DNA of 64,000 nucleotides. Source: Desertimonas sp963772825 (GTDB lineage Bacteria; Actinomycetota; Acidimicrobiia; Acidimicrobiales; Ilumatobacteraceae). The stretch is from positions 186,001-250,000 of the forward strand of contig CAVYYX010000012.1 in the NCBI GenBank assembly GCA_963772825.1, read 5' to 3'. The notes beneath the pieces are model-generated. The model saw only the letters and a program-made list of their open reading frames with translations. It was not told the origin of the DNA and did not search any database. The position numbers and the translations under genes were made by a program. Below, in pieces: positions 50,966-59,892 of this stretch (position 1 is its first letter; each line of letters begins with the position of its first letter).

Positions 50966-51904
50966 TCAGCCCGGAATCATCCGGGCTGAGGCGACATAGG
51001 CCTGCATCAACTCGCGCAACCGTGACGGCGGGTCGCCGTACTGAGCCACGATCGACCTCGTCATGTGGCTGTGGTCGGCGAACCCGCTGGCAACCGCGAT
51101 CGTGGCGAGGTCACGCTCGCCGTTGTTGAGCCGCCGCAACGCGTCGTGGATGCGCAGCCGCTTGCGGTACTGCGGAATGGTCATCCCCGTGATCTCGTGA
51201 AACACCCGCGAGAGGTGGAACGGCGAGCATCCGATCGTGCGGCCGATCTGGACGAGGCCGAGTTTGCGTTCCGGGGGGTGCAGCAGCTCGCACGCTTCGG
51301 CGACGAGACGTCGCCGCGACTCGCCGGTGGTCCGCCGCGAGTAGGAACTGATGCCGGCGTGATGCTGCTCGACGGCGGCCTTGAGCAGGTTGAGCGCCAA
51401 CGTCTCGAGGGTGATGTCGTCGGCCCCCGAGGCCTGGGCGCGGACGAGCCGAAGATGGGTGAGCGTCATCTCCGAGGTGACCGTGAAGGTCGGCACGGTG
51501 GCGATCTCATCGAAGAAGCCTGGGCAGATCGCCGGATCGATGCCGAGGAAGGTCACAGATCCCGGTCCTCCGACGAAGTGCTCGACGCCTACCTCGTCGC
51601 CGGAAAAGCGGAGGAATCCCGTGTTCGAGTCGACGACCTGGTCGTTCCCGCGCACGCGGCGGCGATAGGCGCCCTGGGAGGAGATCCCGAGCCCGTAGCC
51701 CTCGTTGAGCGCGTAGTGCCAGGCCGATGGATCGAGGTCGTTCTCCTCGTTGATCAGCAGCACGCCATCGCCGGCCCAGGTCTGATACTGGCGCACCCAG
51801 CCGTGCTCGTCCTCGTGGTACCAGACGTCGTCGGCCATCACGGCGCTCGCCTCCGGTTCGGCAGCGGATCGTTCATCGATCTCAGCGTCGGGGGCGAGCG
51901 TCAT
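50966..51904 (-). CDS. AraC-family transcriptional regulator
   Basis: A 312-residue regulator. The N-terminal 180 residues form an AraC-binding/cupin-like sensing region (VWYHEDEHGWVRQYQTWAGD, GVEHFVGGPGSVTFLGIDPA), and the C-terminal part the double helix-turn-helix: RTIGCSPFHLSRVFHEITGM, TIPQYRKRLRIHDALRRLNN, LATIAVASGFADHSHMTRSI. I start at the ATG preceded by GGTGGAG; an in-frame ATG 18 bases upstream is an alternative. The target is not apparent. Confidence 0.87.
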   Translation of the reverse strand: MTLAPDAEIDERSAAEPEASAVMADDVWYHEDEHGWVRQYQTWAGDGVLLINEENDLDPSAWHYALNEGYGLGISSQGAYRRRVRGNDQVVDSNTGFLRFSGDEVGVEHFVGGPGSVTFLGIDPAICPGFFDEIATVPTFTVTSEMTLTHLRLVRAQASGADDITLETLALNLLKAAVEQHHAGISSYSRRTTGESRRRLVAEACELLHPPERKLGLVQIGRTIGCSPFHLSRVFHEITGMTIPQYRKRLRIHDALRRLNNGERDLATIAVASGFADHSHMTRSIVAQYGDPPSRLRELMQAYVASARMIPG

Positions 51905-51956
51905 CTGATCTCCACCATCCATCTTGGCAGCCCGACCTGAGCGCGTCACCCGATAT

Positions 51957-52031
51957 CTGGGGAAGATGCGTGTCACCGACCGTTGTGGGAAAGAATCGTC
52001 GCAGACCCTGACACGAATCTTCCCGGGATCG
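51957..52031 (+). repeat. Element A copy 2 (75 nt)
   Basis: CTGGGGAAGATGCGTGTCA (51957-51975) and TGACACGAATCTTCCCGGG (52009-52027) are imperfect inverted arms. The element aligns without gaps to copy 1 at 35637. It lies between the AraC gene and the stop of the DUF559-like gene, four bases after that stop on the minus strand. Confidence 0.82.
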
Positions 52032-52034
52032 GGA

Positions 52035-52952
52035 TCAGGCGATGAGGTGTGGCGCCCACCGCTCGAGGTTGGCGCGCACCCGGTTGGCGACGCGCTCTGG
52101 CTGGCGGGCGAGCTGACGGTACGTGAAGTGCACGACGACGAACCCGGCCGCCGTGACGGCCGAGTTGCGCACGCGGTCGAACTCGAACTGGTTGCGGTTG
52201 CGGCCGTGCGTCTCCCACCCGTCGCACTCCAACACGATGACCGTCCCCGGAAAATGGAAGTCGACCTCGTAGCCGGCGACGATGGCGTGGAACTGGGCGA
52301 AGGGCAGGCCAAATCGCCTCAACACCCGTCGCATCATCGGCTCGAGAATGCTGTCCACGGGTTTGCCGTCGAGTTCCCAATCATCGAGCGCGGCGCGCAG
52401 CGCAGGTACGCCGGGCCGGCCCCGGCGGGCGTGGACGTCGACCGCCGCGCGAAGTGCCCGCGGTGAAGCGAGGCCCGCCGCGACGACGTGGCCGACCGCC
52501 GAGTTGACCGAGGGCTCGTCGACGGCGCCGAGGTCACAACACCATCGCAGGATGTTGCTCGTCGAGATGTTCGACCTGAGCACCGGCGAGAGGTCCTTGC
52601 GGTCCCGAGGGCGGTGGATGATCGCGCCTTCGACGACGGGGCGGCGACACCGGTCGTCGACGATGATGTCCACCGGTTCGTCGTCGCCTCGAGGTACGCC
52701 GAACAGGTAGGCCGCCGACCGGTGCGAGGCCATCGCTCCACGCCCTGCGGCCAGGACGGCGGCGGCGATCCGCTGTTCATGGGTCCGTGCGCTGCCGACC
52801 AGGCGGGCGACACCCGGGTGGAGGTACTCGATGTCGCCCCGGCGCAGTGATCGGTACCAGTCCGATGCGGAGACCCCGGCCCGGAGCACGCGTGGCAGGG
52901 TCACGATCCCGTGATGCTCGGTGGCGAAGTTGTCGAAAAGTGCGAGCCTCAT
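52035..52952 (-). CDS. AbiEi-like / DUF559-type endonuclease-fold protein
   Basis: A 305-residue protein with the same two-part layout as the gene at 10671: an N-terminal winged-helix region (GIVTLPRVLRAGVSASDWYR, YLHPGVARLVGSARTHEQRI, ASHRSAAYLFG) and a C-terminal DUF559/Vsr-like region (MMRRVLRRFGLPFAQFHAIV, GYEVDFHFPGTVIVLECDGW, FEFDRVRNSAVTAAGFVVVH). The E...D-x-H-F-P...V-L-E-C-D pattern fits a restriction-endonuclease-like core. Such genes are common in actinobacteria and unassigned in function. No toxin partner is visible. It directly precedes element A copy 2, as the 10.7-kb gene directly precedes element B. Confidence 0.75.
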   Translation of the reverse strand: MRLALFDNFATEHHGIVTLPRVLRAGVSASDWYRSLRRGDIEYLHPGVARLVGSARTHEQRIAAAVLAAGRGAMASHRSAAYLFGVPRGDDEPVDIIVDDRCRRPVVEGAIIHRPRDRKDLSPVLRSNISTSNILRWCCDLGAVDEPSVNSAVGHVVAAGLASPRALRAAVDVHARRGRPGVPALRAALDDWELDGKPVDSILEPMMRRVLRRFGLPFAQFHAIVAGYEVDFHFPGTVIVLECDGWETHGRNRNQFEFDRVRNSAVTAAGFVVVHFTYRQLARQPERVANRVRANLERWAPHLIA

Positions 52953-53001
52953 ACCCCGCCTGGGTGTTCCGGATCACCCCGAGCGGAAGCTTCCAGGGGG
53001 G

Positions 53002-53823
53002 TCAGAGGTCGATCATCAGGGCGAAGACCTCGGCAGCGGGGAGCTTCCAGGGGGCGCCCAGCTCGGCGAGGCGGTCACGGATGCGAGTGCGAAAGGCGTC
53101 GAGCAGTTCGGGGTCGCCGAGCTTGGCGTGCATCGTCGATTCGAACTGGCTCTCGTGGGCGAGCAGGGCATCGAGCTTGCGCTCGACGGTCGTCGTCACG
53201 TCCTCGGCGTGGTTGGGGAGGTCGGCCTCGAACAGCAAGAGGGCCGACGGGCGGAACGCGACGAGCCCGAGGTCACGGTGGAAGTGCGGGTCGCGGGCGC
53301 CGACGATCGCGTCACAGACGAGTTGTCCGGCGACTCGGTGGTCAGGGTGCAGGCGATAGCGCTTCCACGGATCGTGGCCGAGCACGACGTCGGGCCGCAG
53401 GCGACGAATCGCCCGCACGACCTCGGACCGAGTGGCGGCGTCGTTCTCCAGTTCGCCGTCGACCCGATCGAGGAAGATCACCTCGCCGGCGCGCGCCCCG
53501 GCGATGCGCCGCGCCGCCTCGCGCTGCTCCTCCCGGCGTCGCACGACGAGCGCCACCGTGTCGGCATCGGGATCCCACGTGCCCTTGGAGCCATCCGTGC
53601 AGACGAGGTGGTGCACGACGCACCCCCTGTCAGCCCACTTGGCGAGGGTCGCGCCGGCTCCGAACTCGATGTCGTCGGGATGGGCGCCGACCGCCAGAGC
53701 GCTCGCCGGAACGTCGAGATCGATCGTCGTCGTCGGCGCCAGCGCCGCGGCGTCTCGGGACTCCTGGGCGCCGCCCAGACCCGGGCTGCTCAGCGCCGGC
53801 TGGCCAGGATCGTTCGCAACCAT
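53002..53823 (-). CDS. PIG-L/LmbE-family deacetylase
   Basis: A 273-residue zinc hydrolase: ALAVGAHPDDIEFGAGATLA has the HPDD metal motif, VLGHDPWKRYRLHPDHRVAG the second histidine pair. The family removes acetyl groups from N-acetylglucosamine-type or mycothiol precursors. Start ATG at 53823 gives MVANDPGQPALSS; the gene overlaps cofC by 34 bases, so they are translated together. Substrate undecided; MshB- or teicoplanin-type activities are alternatives. Confidence 0.85.
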   Translation of the reverse strand: MVANDPGQPALSSPGLGGAQESRDAAALAPTTTIDLDVPASALAVGAHPDDIEFGAGATLAKWADRGCVVHHLVCTDGSKGTWDPDADTVALVVRRREEQREAARRIAGARAGEVIFLDRVDGELENDAATRSEVVRAIRRLRPDVVLGHDPWKRYRLHPDHRVAGQLVCDAIVGARDPHFHRDLGLVAFRPSALLLFEADLPNHAEDVTTTVERKLDALLAHESQFESTMHAKLGDPELLDAFRTRIRDRLAELGAPWKLPAAEVFALMIDL

Positions 53824-54395
53824 CCGGGTAGTTCCGTCTGTAGGGCCGGATGGGACAGATCGTCCGGCGTGTCCACGTCGAGAGCCAGCCGAGGGTCGCG
53901 GCGCACTTCGACGGCGAGGGGCGCGCCGCCGGCCGCCGCCAACGCTTGGCCGAGATGGGCGTCGAACGACCCGGGGCCATAGCTGATGGCGATCCGCGCC
54001 TCGACCGGCAGGCAGAGCACGTTGGTGCCCGTGCCGCGGCGATCGGGGACGAGGGTGATCGTCCGCTCCGCCGCCAGACCCGTCAACTGGCCCGCCAACG
54101 GCAGGTCGCTGTGGGCGATCACCAAGTGGTCGAAGCCCTTGCCGGAGATCGTCATCCGGCTCGACTCGACCGCCCCGTTGAGCCCGAGTCCGGGCGTCCA
54201 CAGCACCTCGGCGCCGGCGGCGTCGGCCCACGCCGCGACCGCTTCGTCCTCGCAGGCGACGAACACGGGCGCCGGACGTGCCGCGGCGACCACGCGGCCG
54301 GCGAGCCATTGGGCGAGGGCGACGCGCTGGTCGTCGTCGAGCAACCCGGCGAGGCGCCGCTTGGCGAGGCGGAAGCGCTTCACCGGGATCAACAC
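53790..54395 (-). CDS. cofC: 2-phospho-L-lactate guanylyltransferase (CofC/FbiD)
   Basis: A 201-residue nucleotidyltransferase of the F420 pathway. VLIPVKRFRLAKRRLAGLLD is the start of the fold, VIAHSDLPLAGQLTGLAAER the metal-binding aspartate region, LVPDRRGTGTNVLCLPVE and SFDAHLGQALAAAG the substrate region, and VRRDPRLALDVDTPDDLSHP the typical end. It makes phospholactyl- or phosphoenolpyruvyl-GMP. A GTG at 54395 is the only plausible start codon near the family's first strand; the residues DVA just upstream follow GTC, not a start codon. Element C copy 4 ends 16 bases before this start. The gene overlaps the PIG-L gene. Confidence 0.85.
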   Translation of the reverse strand: MLIPVKRFRLAKRRLAGLLDDDQRVALAQWLAGRVVAAARPAPVFVACEDEAVAAWADAAGAEVLWTPGLGLNGAVESSRMTISGKGFDHLVIAHSDLPLAGQLTGLAAERTITLVPDRRGTGTNVLCLPVEARIAISYGPGSFDAHLGQALAAAGGAPLAVEVRRDPRLALDVDTPDDLSHPALQTELPGWLRTILASRR

Positions 54396-54411
54396 CGCGA
54401 CGTCGACGCAA

Positions 54412-54471
54412 CGCGTTCCCCGGCCACGCAGGCCGTTACTGGACGCTCCCTCGCTGGCGCTCGGTCGCTCG
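54412..54471 (-). repeat. Element C copy 4
   Basis: Plus strand runs from GCGTTCCCCGGCCACGCAGG to GCGCTCGGTCGCTCG with only small differences from copies 2 and 3 (TTACTGG for TTGTTGG). It fills most of the divergent region between cofC and the gene at 54538, reading toward the cofC start. Confidence 0.85.
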
Positions 54472-54523
54472 CATCCGAGGACGCGTCCCTGGTTCACGCC
54501 GTGAGGATACGTGGCAGCGCTCG

Positions 54524-54529
54524 TACGCT
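54524..54529 (+). promoter_or_regulatory. -10 box of the unknown gene at 54538 (leaderless)
   Basis: TACGCT lies eight bases before the GTG at 54538. Confidence 0.45.
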
Positions 54530-54537
54530 CGCTGGTC

Positions 54538-55714
54538 GTGTCGACGACCGGCGTGGTGGGCCAGCGATGGCGGGCGAACGTCACGCCCGCCGGCTTCGTC
54601 GAGCCACACGACGGCTCTGCCGTGCTCGGGTGGTACATCGCCGCCACCGACCGCTGGCACGATCCGCGCAGCGCCGCCGCCCTGCGTCACCGCCGCGTCG
54701 CCGGGACGGCGGTCTTCGAGACCAAGCTGCGCATCCCCGGGGGTGACGCCATCCAGCGTGTGTGGTCGGTCGCCGACCACGGCGGGTACACGCTGATTTC
54801 GGTCGACAACGACTCGCCATCGCCGATCGCCGTCGCCTTCACGCGCCGCGACCTGGCGACCGACCGGCCGATCGCCGCCGTCCCGATCGAGGGCATCAGC
54901 CTGCCCGACGAGGCGGTGGTGTTGCCCATCAGCCATCGAGCCGGGATCACCGTCGCCGTCGCCCACGGCAAGCGTGGACCCTCTTCGTTGCCGACCGGAC
55001 TGCCGACGGCCGACGCCGTGGTCCGCGGCTGGCAGGCGCGGACCGACGCGGCCAGCCGCCTCGACCTGCCCGACCCGACGCTCGTCGAAGCCGTGCGCGC
55101 CGCCCGTTGCGAGGTCTTGCTGGGCGGGATCGTCGACCAGTGCGGCTGACCCGGAACGCCACCTCCTCGCGATCGGCGAGCTCGTCCGCCTCGGCGATCT
55201 GGACTCCCGCGGGGCCGCAGAGGCAGCGCCGAGCATCGCCGCAGCCGTCACCTCGACGGTCCGTCGCCGTCGACGCCTGGCGGCGGCAGCACTCGAGGCG
55301 GCAGCCGTCGCCCTCGCCAGGGCGGGGGAGCGCCGGGCGCTCTCCGACCTCGCCAAGCTTCGCCGGCAGTTGCCCGACGACGACATCACCACCGCCTCGT
55401 CCCCCGCCGAGATGGGCGCCGACATCGCTGTCGTGCCGCTCGTGGAACGTCGCCTGGTGACCGGGTCGGTGCTGTTCCCAGGCGGCATTCCCTACGGATG
55501 GCGTGGTCGAGACTTCGAGGCCCACCGCCTCGTCGCCGGGCCGGCATCGAGGCTCTCGTTGGCGATCCGCTGGCACGGAGCCAACGCCGCGATGTTGTGG
55601 GAAGTCGATGGCGAACCCGTCACGCTCTCGGCGGCGCTGGACGCGTCGCCATGGTCAACTGACCTCCGACGTGGCGAGACGCTGTGGCGGCTTCCCGAGC
55701 CCGCCGGTGCGTGA
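54538..55714 (+). CDS. Conserved-looking protein of unknown function, one frame change near 55140
   Basis: A protein of about 391 residues if a one-base insertion near 55135-55146 is corrected (GGIVDQ then ADPERHLLAIGELVRLGDLD). As read, it splits into 203 and roughly 190 residues. The N-terminal half is rich in beta segments (VGQRWRANVTPAGFVEPHDG, VFETKLRIPGGDAIQRVWSV, HGGYTLISVDNDSPSPIAVA), the middle is helical (GAAEAAPSIAAAVTSTVRRR), and the end returns to short strands (SRLSLAIRWHGANAAMLWEV). There is no signal peptide or recognised catalytic motif; the mix loosely recalls glycoside hydrolase accessory folds, but I make no assignment. Its stop overlaps the STAND ATPase start (GTGA), so the two are coupled. 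Confidence 0.6.
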
Positions 55715-58700
55715 CCGCTGTCCCAGGCGCGGCGTGGACGTACACTTTGCGAACGGGCGACGACGACGCAGCCGACTCGCAAGCGGGATCCTCTGGGAAG
55801 GCGACGGTAGCCACGGGGTCGAGCGCGTCCCTGGTCGGTCGCCAGCGCGAGCTGAACGTCGTTGATCTCCGGTCTCGACATCGCCGCCGCACGGCAACGG
55901 ACAGCTCTTCCTCCTCGAGGGTGAACCGGGGATCGGCAAGACACACCTCGCCCGGGCGATCAGCGAGGAGGCCCAGGCACGCGGTTCGGCGGTCGTCTGG
56001 GGCCGCTGCTGGGAGGAGGGCGGGGCGCCGGCGTACTGGCCGTGGACCCAAGTTCTGCGCGCCGTGTTGCGCCGGCGTGGACCCCTGGCCGGGCAAGACG
56101 TCGACGTCACGAGATGGCGGCGCCTCGTCTCGATCGTTCCCGAGGTCGACGAGCTGATCCGAGGTGATCGTGTCGGCGACGACGAGCGACGCCCCGCCGG
56201 TTCAATTCGCGCTGTTTGACGCGGTGGCGACACTGCTCGACGAGTCTGTCGACGCCCCCGCACTGGTCGTCGTGCTCGATGACTTGCATGCCGCGGACCA
56301 GGACTCGCTGCGTTTGCTGCAGTTCGTCGCTCGCGATCTCGCCCAGCGCCGACTGTTGATGGTCGGCACCTACCGCGGCGATGACGCCGCCCGCAACGGG
56401 ACCGACGTGGTGCTCACCAAGCTCGCCAGAGAAGGCCGCGTCCTGCCGTTGCGCGGGCTCACCGAGTCTCAGGTCGGCACGTTGGTGCACCAGATCGCTG
56501 GCGAGCCGGCCAACGACTCGGTGGTCCGCAGTGTGCATCGGGCGACCAACGGCAATCCGCTCTACGTCGATTCGATCGCCCACCTCCTCGTCGCCGAGGA
56601 GCAATTGAACCCCGTCGAGGCGGTCACGGGGGAGCCGGGTTCCGTTGGCTCACTGCCGCTGCCGCTGAGCATCCGCGCGGCGACCCGATCTCGTCTCACC
56701 TACCTCGACGACGAGTCGCGGTCGGTGCTACGGGTGGCCGCCGTGGTCGGCAGGACGTTCGCCCTGCCGGTCCTCGGGATGGTCGTCGACCGGACCCAGC
56801 ATCTGCTCCTCGACGTGCTCGACGAGGCGGTCAACCGCGGAACGATCCGCGCCAGCACCACCGTCGCCAACGCGTTCACCTTCGAGCACATGCTCGTGCG
56901 CGATGCGCTGTACCGCGAGCTCGAACCGAGCCGGCGGGCGGAGCTGCACTGGCGGGTCGGCACCGCTCTCGAGCAGGTTCACCGCGGCGACCTCGACCCG
57001 CACCTCGCCGAGCTCGCCCACCACTTCCTGCTGGCGGTCGGGCCGGGCCGTGCCGCCGGCCGGGCGATCGACTACTCGAGTCGGGCCGGTCAACGGGCGA
57101 TGGCCCAGACCGCCTACGACGAGGCCGCCACGCACTTCCGTCGAGCGCTCGACACGCTCGTGTCCTCAGGGTCGAGCGATCCGGTGCGGCGCTGCGACCT
57201 CTTGCTCGCCCTTGGCGCGGCACGGACGCGAAGCGGCGACACGGGATCGGGACGGGCCACGTACCTCGAAGCGGGAGAGCTGGCCCGCCACGCCGGGCTC
57301 AGCGACCGGTTGTCCAGTGCGGCGATCGGCTACGCAGGGATCACCGGCTATCACTTCAGCGGCCGGCGCGACGAGACACTTGTCGCCCTTCTCGAAGAGG
57401 CCCTCGGCGCCCTCCCGGCCGGCGACTCGAAGGTCCGGGCTCGCCTGCTGGCGCGCCTGTCCGTCGCCCTCTACTGGTCCGACCTCGACGGCCGTCGCTT
57501 CGAGCTCAGCGAGGAAGCCGTGGCGATGGCTCGACGGCTGGGCGATCCGTCGACGCTGGCGATGGCGATCCACAGTCGCCGCTACGCCCAATGGGGCCCG
57601 GACAACTTCGAGCAGCGCCTCGCAGACGCCACCCAGAGCCGGGACCTGGCGTTCGAGGCGAACGAGCTCGAGATCGCCGTCTCGGCGAGCCGCTGGCGGT
57701 TCACCGATCTCCTCGAGGACGGCGACGTGGCCGCCGCCGACCGCGAGCTCGACTCCCATGCCGAGCTGGCCGAGCGCCTCCACCAGCCCTTCCTCCTCGC
57801 CCACACCACGCAGTTCCGCGCCTTGCGGGCCAACATGCAAGGTCGCTTCCGTGACGGTGAGGCGCTCGCCGCCGATGCCCGATCGCAGGCCCACCGAGCT
57901 GGCAACCCGCTCGCCGGAGCGGTGTACGGCTCGCAGATGTTTCCGGTCTGGTGGCAGTGCGCCGACAACGAGCAGCTCGACGCCTTCTTGCGCACCGCAG
58001 TGCGTTCGGCCCCGCCACACGCCGCGACGACGAGTGCGATGGCGCTGATCCACGCCGCGCTGGGTGAGCGAGAGACCGCCGCAGCGCTGGTCGAACAGCT
58101 CGCCGCTCCGGGCTTGCGCAAGCTCCGCCACGACATGCTCTTCCTACCCAGTCTCACCTTCCTGACGCTCGCGTGCGCTGATCTCGACGACTCGACGCAC
58201 GCCGAGGAGATCTACGACCTGTTGCGGCCCTACACCGGCCGAGTGGTCGTGGTCGGAGCCCCGGCCAACGCCTGCTGGGGTCCCGTCGACCACTATCTCG
58301 GCGTCCTCGCCACCCTCTGTCACCGCCCCGAGTGGGCCGTGGACCACTTCGAGTCGGCGCTCACGGCAGCTGCCAGGCTGGGCACACCGGCACTGCTCGC
58401 CGAGACGAGGTTGGAGTTCGCCAACGTGCTCCTGGCGATCGACATCGGCTACCGCGACCGGGCGACCACGTTGCTCGACGCGGCTCGCCGTTCGGCGTCG
58501 GCACTCGGGCTGCAACGAATGATCGACCGGCTCGCGGCCGCCACTTCGGTCGGGGATCGGGCCGTCGGAACGCCGGCCCCGTCGTCGACGAACCACGCCG
58601 CCGGCACGCCGCGTTGCTCACTGCGCCGGGACGGCGAGTTCTGGACCGTCGTGACGCCGGGTGGCAGCACCCATGTGCGCGATGCCAAGGGCGTCCAACA

Positions 58701-59190
58701 CCTCGCCACGTTGCTCGCTCAGCCAGGGCGGCCGGTCCACGTTCTCGACCTCGCTGGGGGAAGGGCGGACCACGGACTACCCACACGACCGGACCTGTCC
58801 GACCTCCACGACGACGGCGCCGGGTTCGTAGATGGCTTCGGCGACGCGGGCGCCGTGCTCGATGACACCGCCAAAGAGGCCTATCGACAACGGCTTGCCG
58901 AGCTCGACGAGCTGATCGCCGAGGCACAGCGATTCAACGACATCGAGCGGGCTTCGCAGCTCGGTGTAGAGCGTGATCTGCTCGTCGAGCAGCTCACCCA
59001 GGCGGTCGGTCTCGGTGGCCGAGATCGCCGCGCGGTTTCGGTGAGCGAACGGGCGAGGGTCAACGTCACGCGAGCGATTCGCAGCGCGATCCGGCGGATC
59101 GGTGAGGTCGATCGTGACGCAGGTCACTATCTCGAGTCCACCGTGGTGACCGGAACGTATTGCCTCTTCGATCCTCAACGTTCCAGCTAG
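55711..59190 (+). CDS. STAND/AAA ATPase with TPR-like region, frame changes near 55.88 and 56.18 kb
   Basis: A signalling ATPase of about 1,159 residues. SASLVGRQREL opens the AAA_16 domain; the Walker A segment QLFLLEGEPGIGKTHLARAI lies in a second frame (shift between about 55866 and 55905) and Walker B (ALVVVLDDLHAADQDSLRLL) in a third (shift near 56165-56195). From there one frame runs to the end. The middle (residues about 350-850) is helical TPR-like, and the C-terminus has a conserved block: DAKGVQHLATLLAQPGRP, ERARVNVTRAIRSAIRRIGE, and YLESTVVTGTYCLFDP. The two shifts offset, and total length is exactly 1,160 codons, so single-base errors are likely. Proteins of this build act as molecular switches; no LuxR HTH is present. 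Confidence 0.8.
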
Positions 59191-59220
59191 CGGCACCTGT
59201 CCCGGGAACTGCTTGACAGA

Positions 59221-59262
59221 TTGTTCAATCGCGCTGAACAGCCCGTTCCGTGAATCTTCACG
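59221..59262. promoter_or_regulatory. Palindromes upstream of the whiB-like gene
   Basis: TGTTCA (59222-59227) and TGAACA (59235-59240) form a dyad with a 7-base centre; CGTGAATCTTCACG (59249-59262) is a second 14-bp dyad. A TTGACA at 59213-59218 may be a -35 box, but no convincing -10 follows. The positions, 26-67 bases before the chosen ATG, fit regulatory binding sites. Confidence 0.5.
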
Positions 59263-59287
59263 CCTACTCCGTGAGGCGTTCGGTGCC

Positions 59288-59695
59288 ATGCCGGCGGAGA
59301 CGCCCGTGCAGGGCCGTGAGGAGGTACCAGTCGTGGAAGATGTCGCCAGGACGTCGGAGTCCGCGGTCGATCGACGTCATCCGATCGACCGGGTGATCGC
59401 CAAGTCGGCACGGTGTGCCGATCCCCGGGCCACCTACACCCCGTTGTTCTTCTCCGAGAACCCGGCTGACGCGGCTCGGGCGAAGGCCATCTGCGCCCGC
59501 TGCACCGTGCGCCAACTGTGCCTCGGCCGGGCCATCCAACGCGCCGAGCCCTTCGGTGTGTGGGGAGGCGAGTTCCTCGTCGAGGGACAGGTCGTCGCCG
59601 TCCGACGGGGACGCGGCCGCCCGCGCAAGGTCCCTGCATCGACGATCGTCGACGAGATCACCGGAGAAACCTCGGCAGAACCCGCCGTCGCTTAG
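59288..59695 (+). CDS. WhiB-family iron-sulfur regulator
   Basis: A 135-residue Wbl protein. The four cluster cysteines are in SARCADPRATYTPLFFSENP, AICARCTVRQLCLGRAIQRA (CxxCxxxxxC), followed by the PFGVWGGE turn and a basic RRGRGRPRK AT-hook-like tail that contacts DNA. It senses redox or nitric oxide through a [4Fe-4S] cluster and modulates sigma-factor-dependent transcription. I use the ATG at 59288; earlier in-frame codons extend through the promoter palindromes. It sits between the STAND ATPase and a structured intergenic element. Confidence 0.9.
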   Translation: MPAETPVQGREEVPVVEDVARTSESAVDRRHPIDRVIAKSARCADPRATYTPLFFSENPADAARAKAICARCTVRQLCLGRAIQRAEPFGVWGGEFLVEGQVVAVRRGRGRPRKVPASTIVDEITGETSAEPAVA

Positions 59696-59891
59696 TTTCG
59701 ACCTCACTCGCTCGCTTCGCTCGCTCCGTTCGGTCGAGCTCGTGGAGCCGGCTGCGCCGGCACCGAAATCCTCTCTGCTGGACGACCGGCAAGCCGGATC
59801 GACCAGCGGTCGGGGGCTCCGGCGGAGCCTCTGCCCCCCGAACCCCCCGCCGACGGAGCGAGCGAGCGAAGCGAGCGAGTGAAATCGAAAC
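59695..59891. repeat. Element F: long structured inverted repeat between convergent genes
   Basis: The left arm 59695-59728 (GTTTCGACCTCACTCGCTCG and CTTCGCTCGCTCCG) pairs with 59854-59891 with few interruptions. Between them lie further stems (GCCGG-CTGCG-CCGGC; CCGG-CAAG-CCGG; GGCTCC-GGC-GGAGCC within GGGGG/CCCCC). It occupies the whole gap from the whiB stop to the methyltransferase stop. The core GAGCGAGCGAAGCGAGCGAG recurs at 9716-9740. Bidirectional termination or a structured RNA is possible. Confidence 0.75.
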
Positions 59892-59892
59892 T

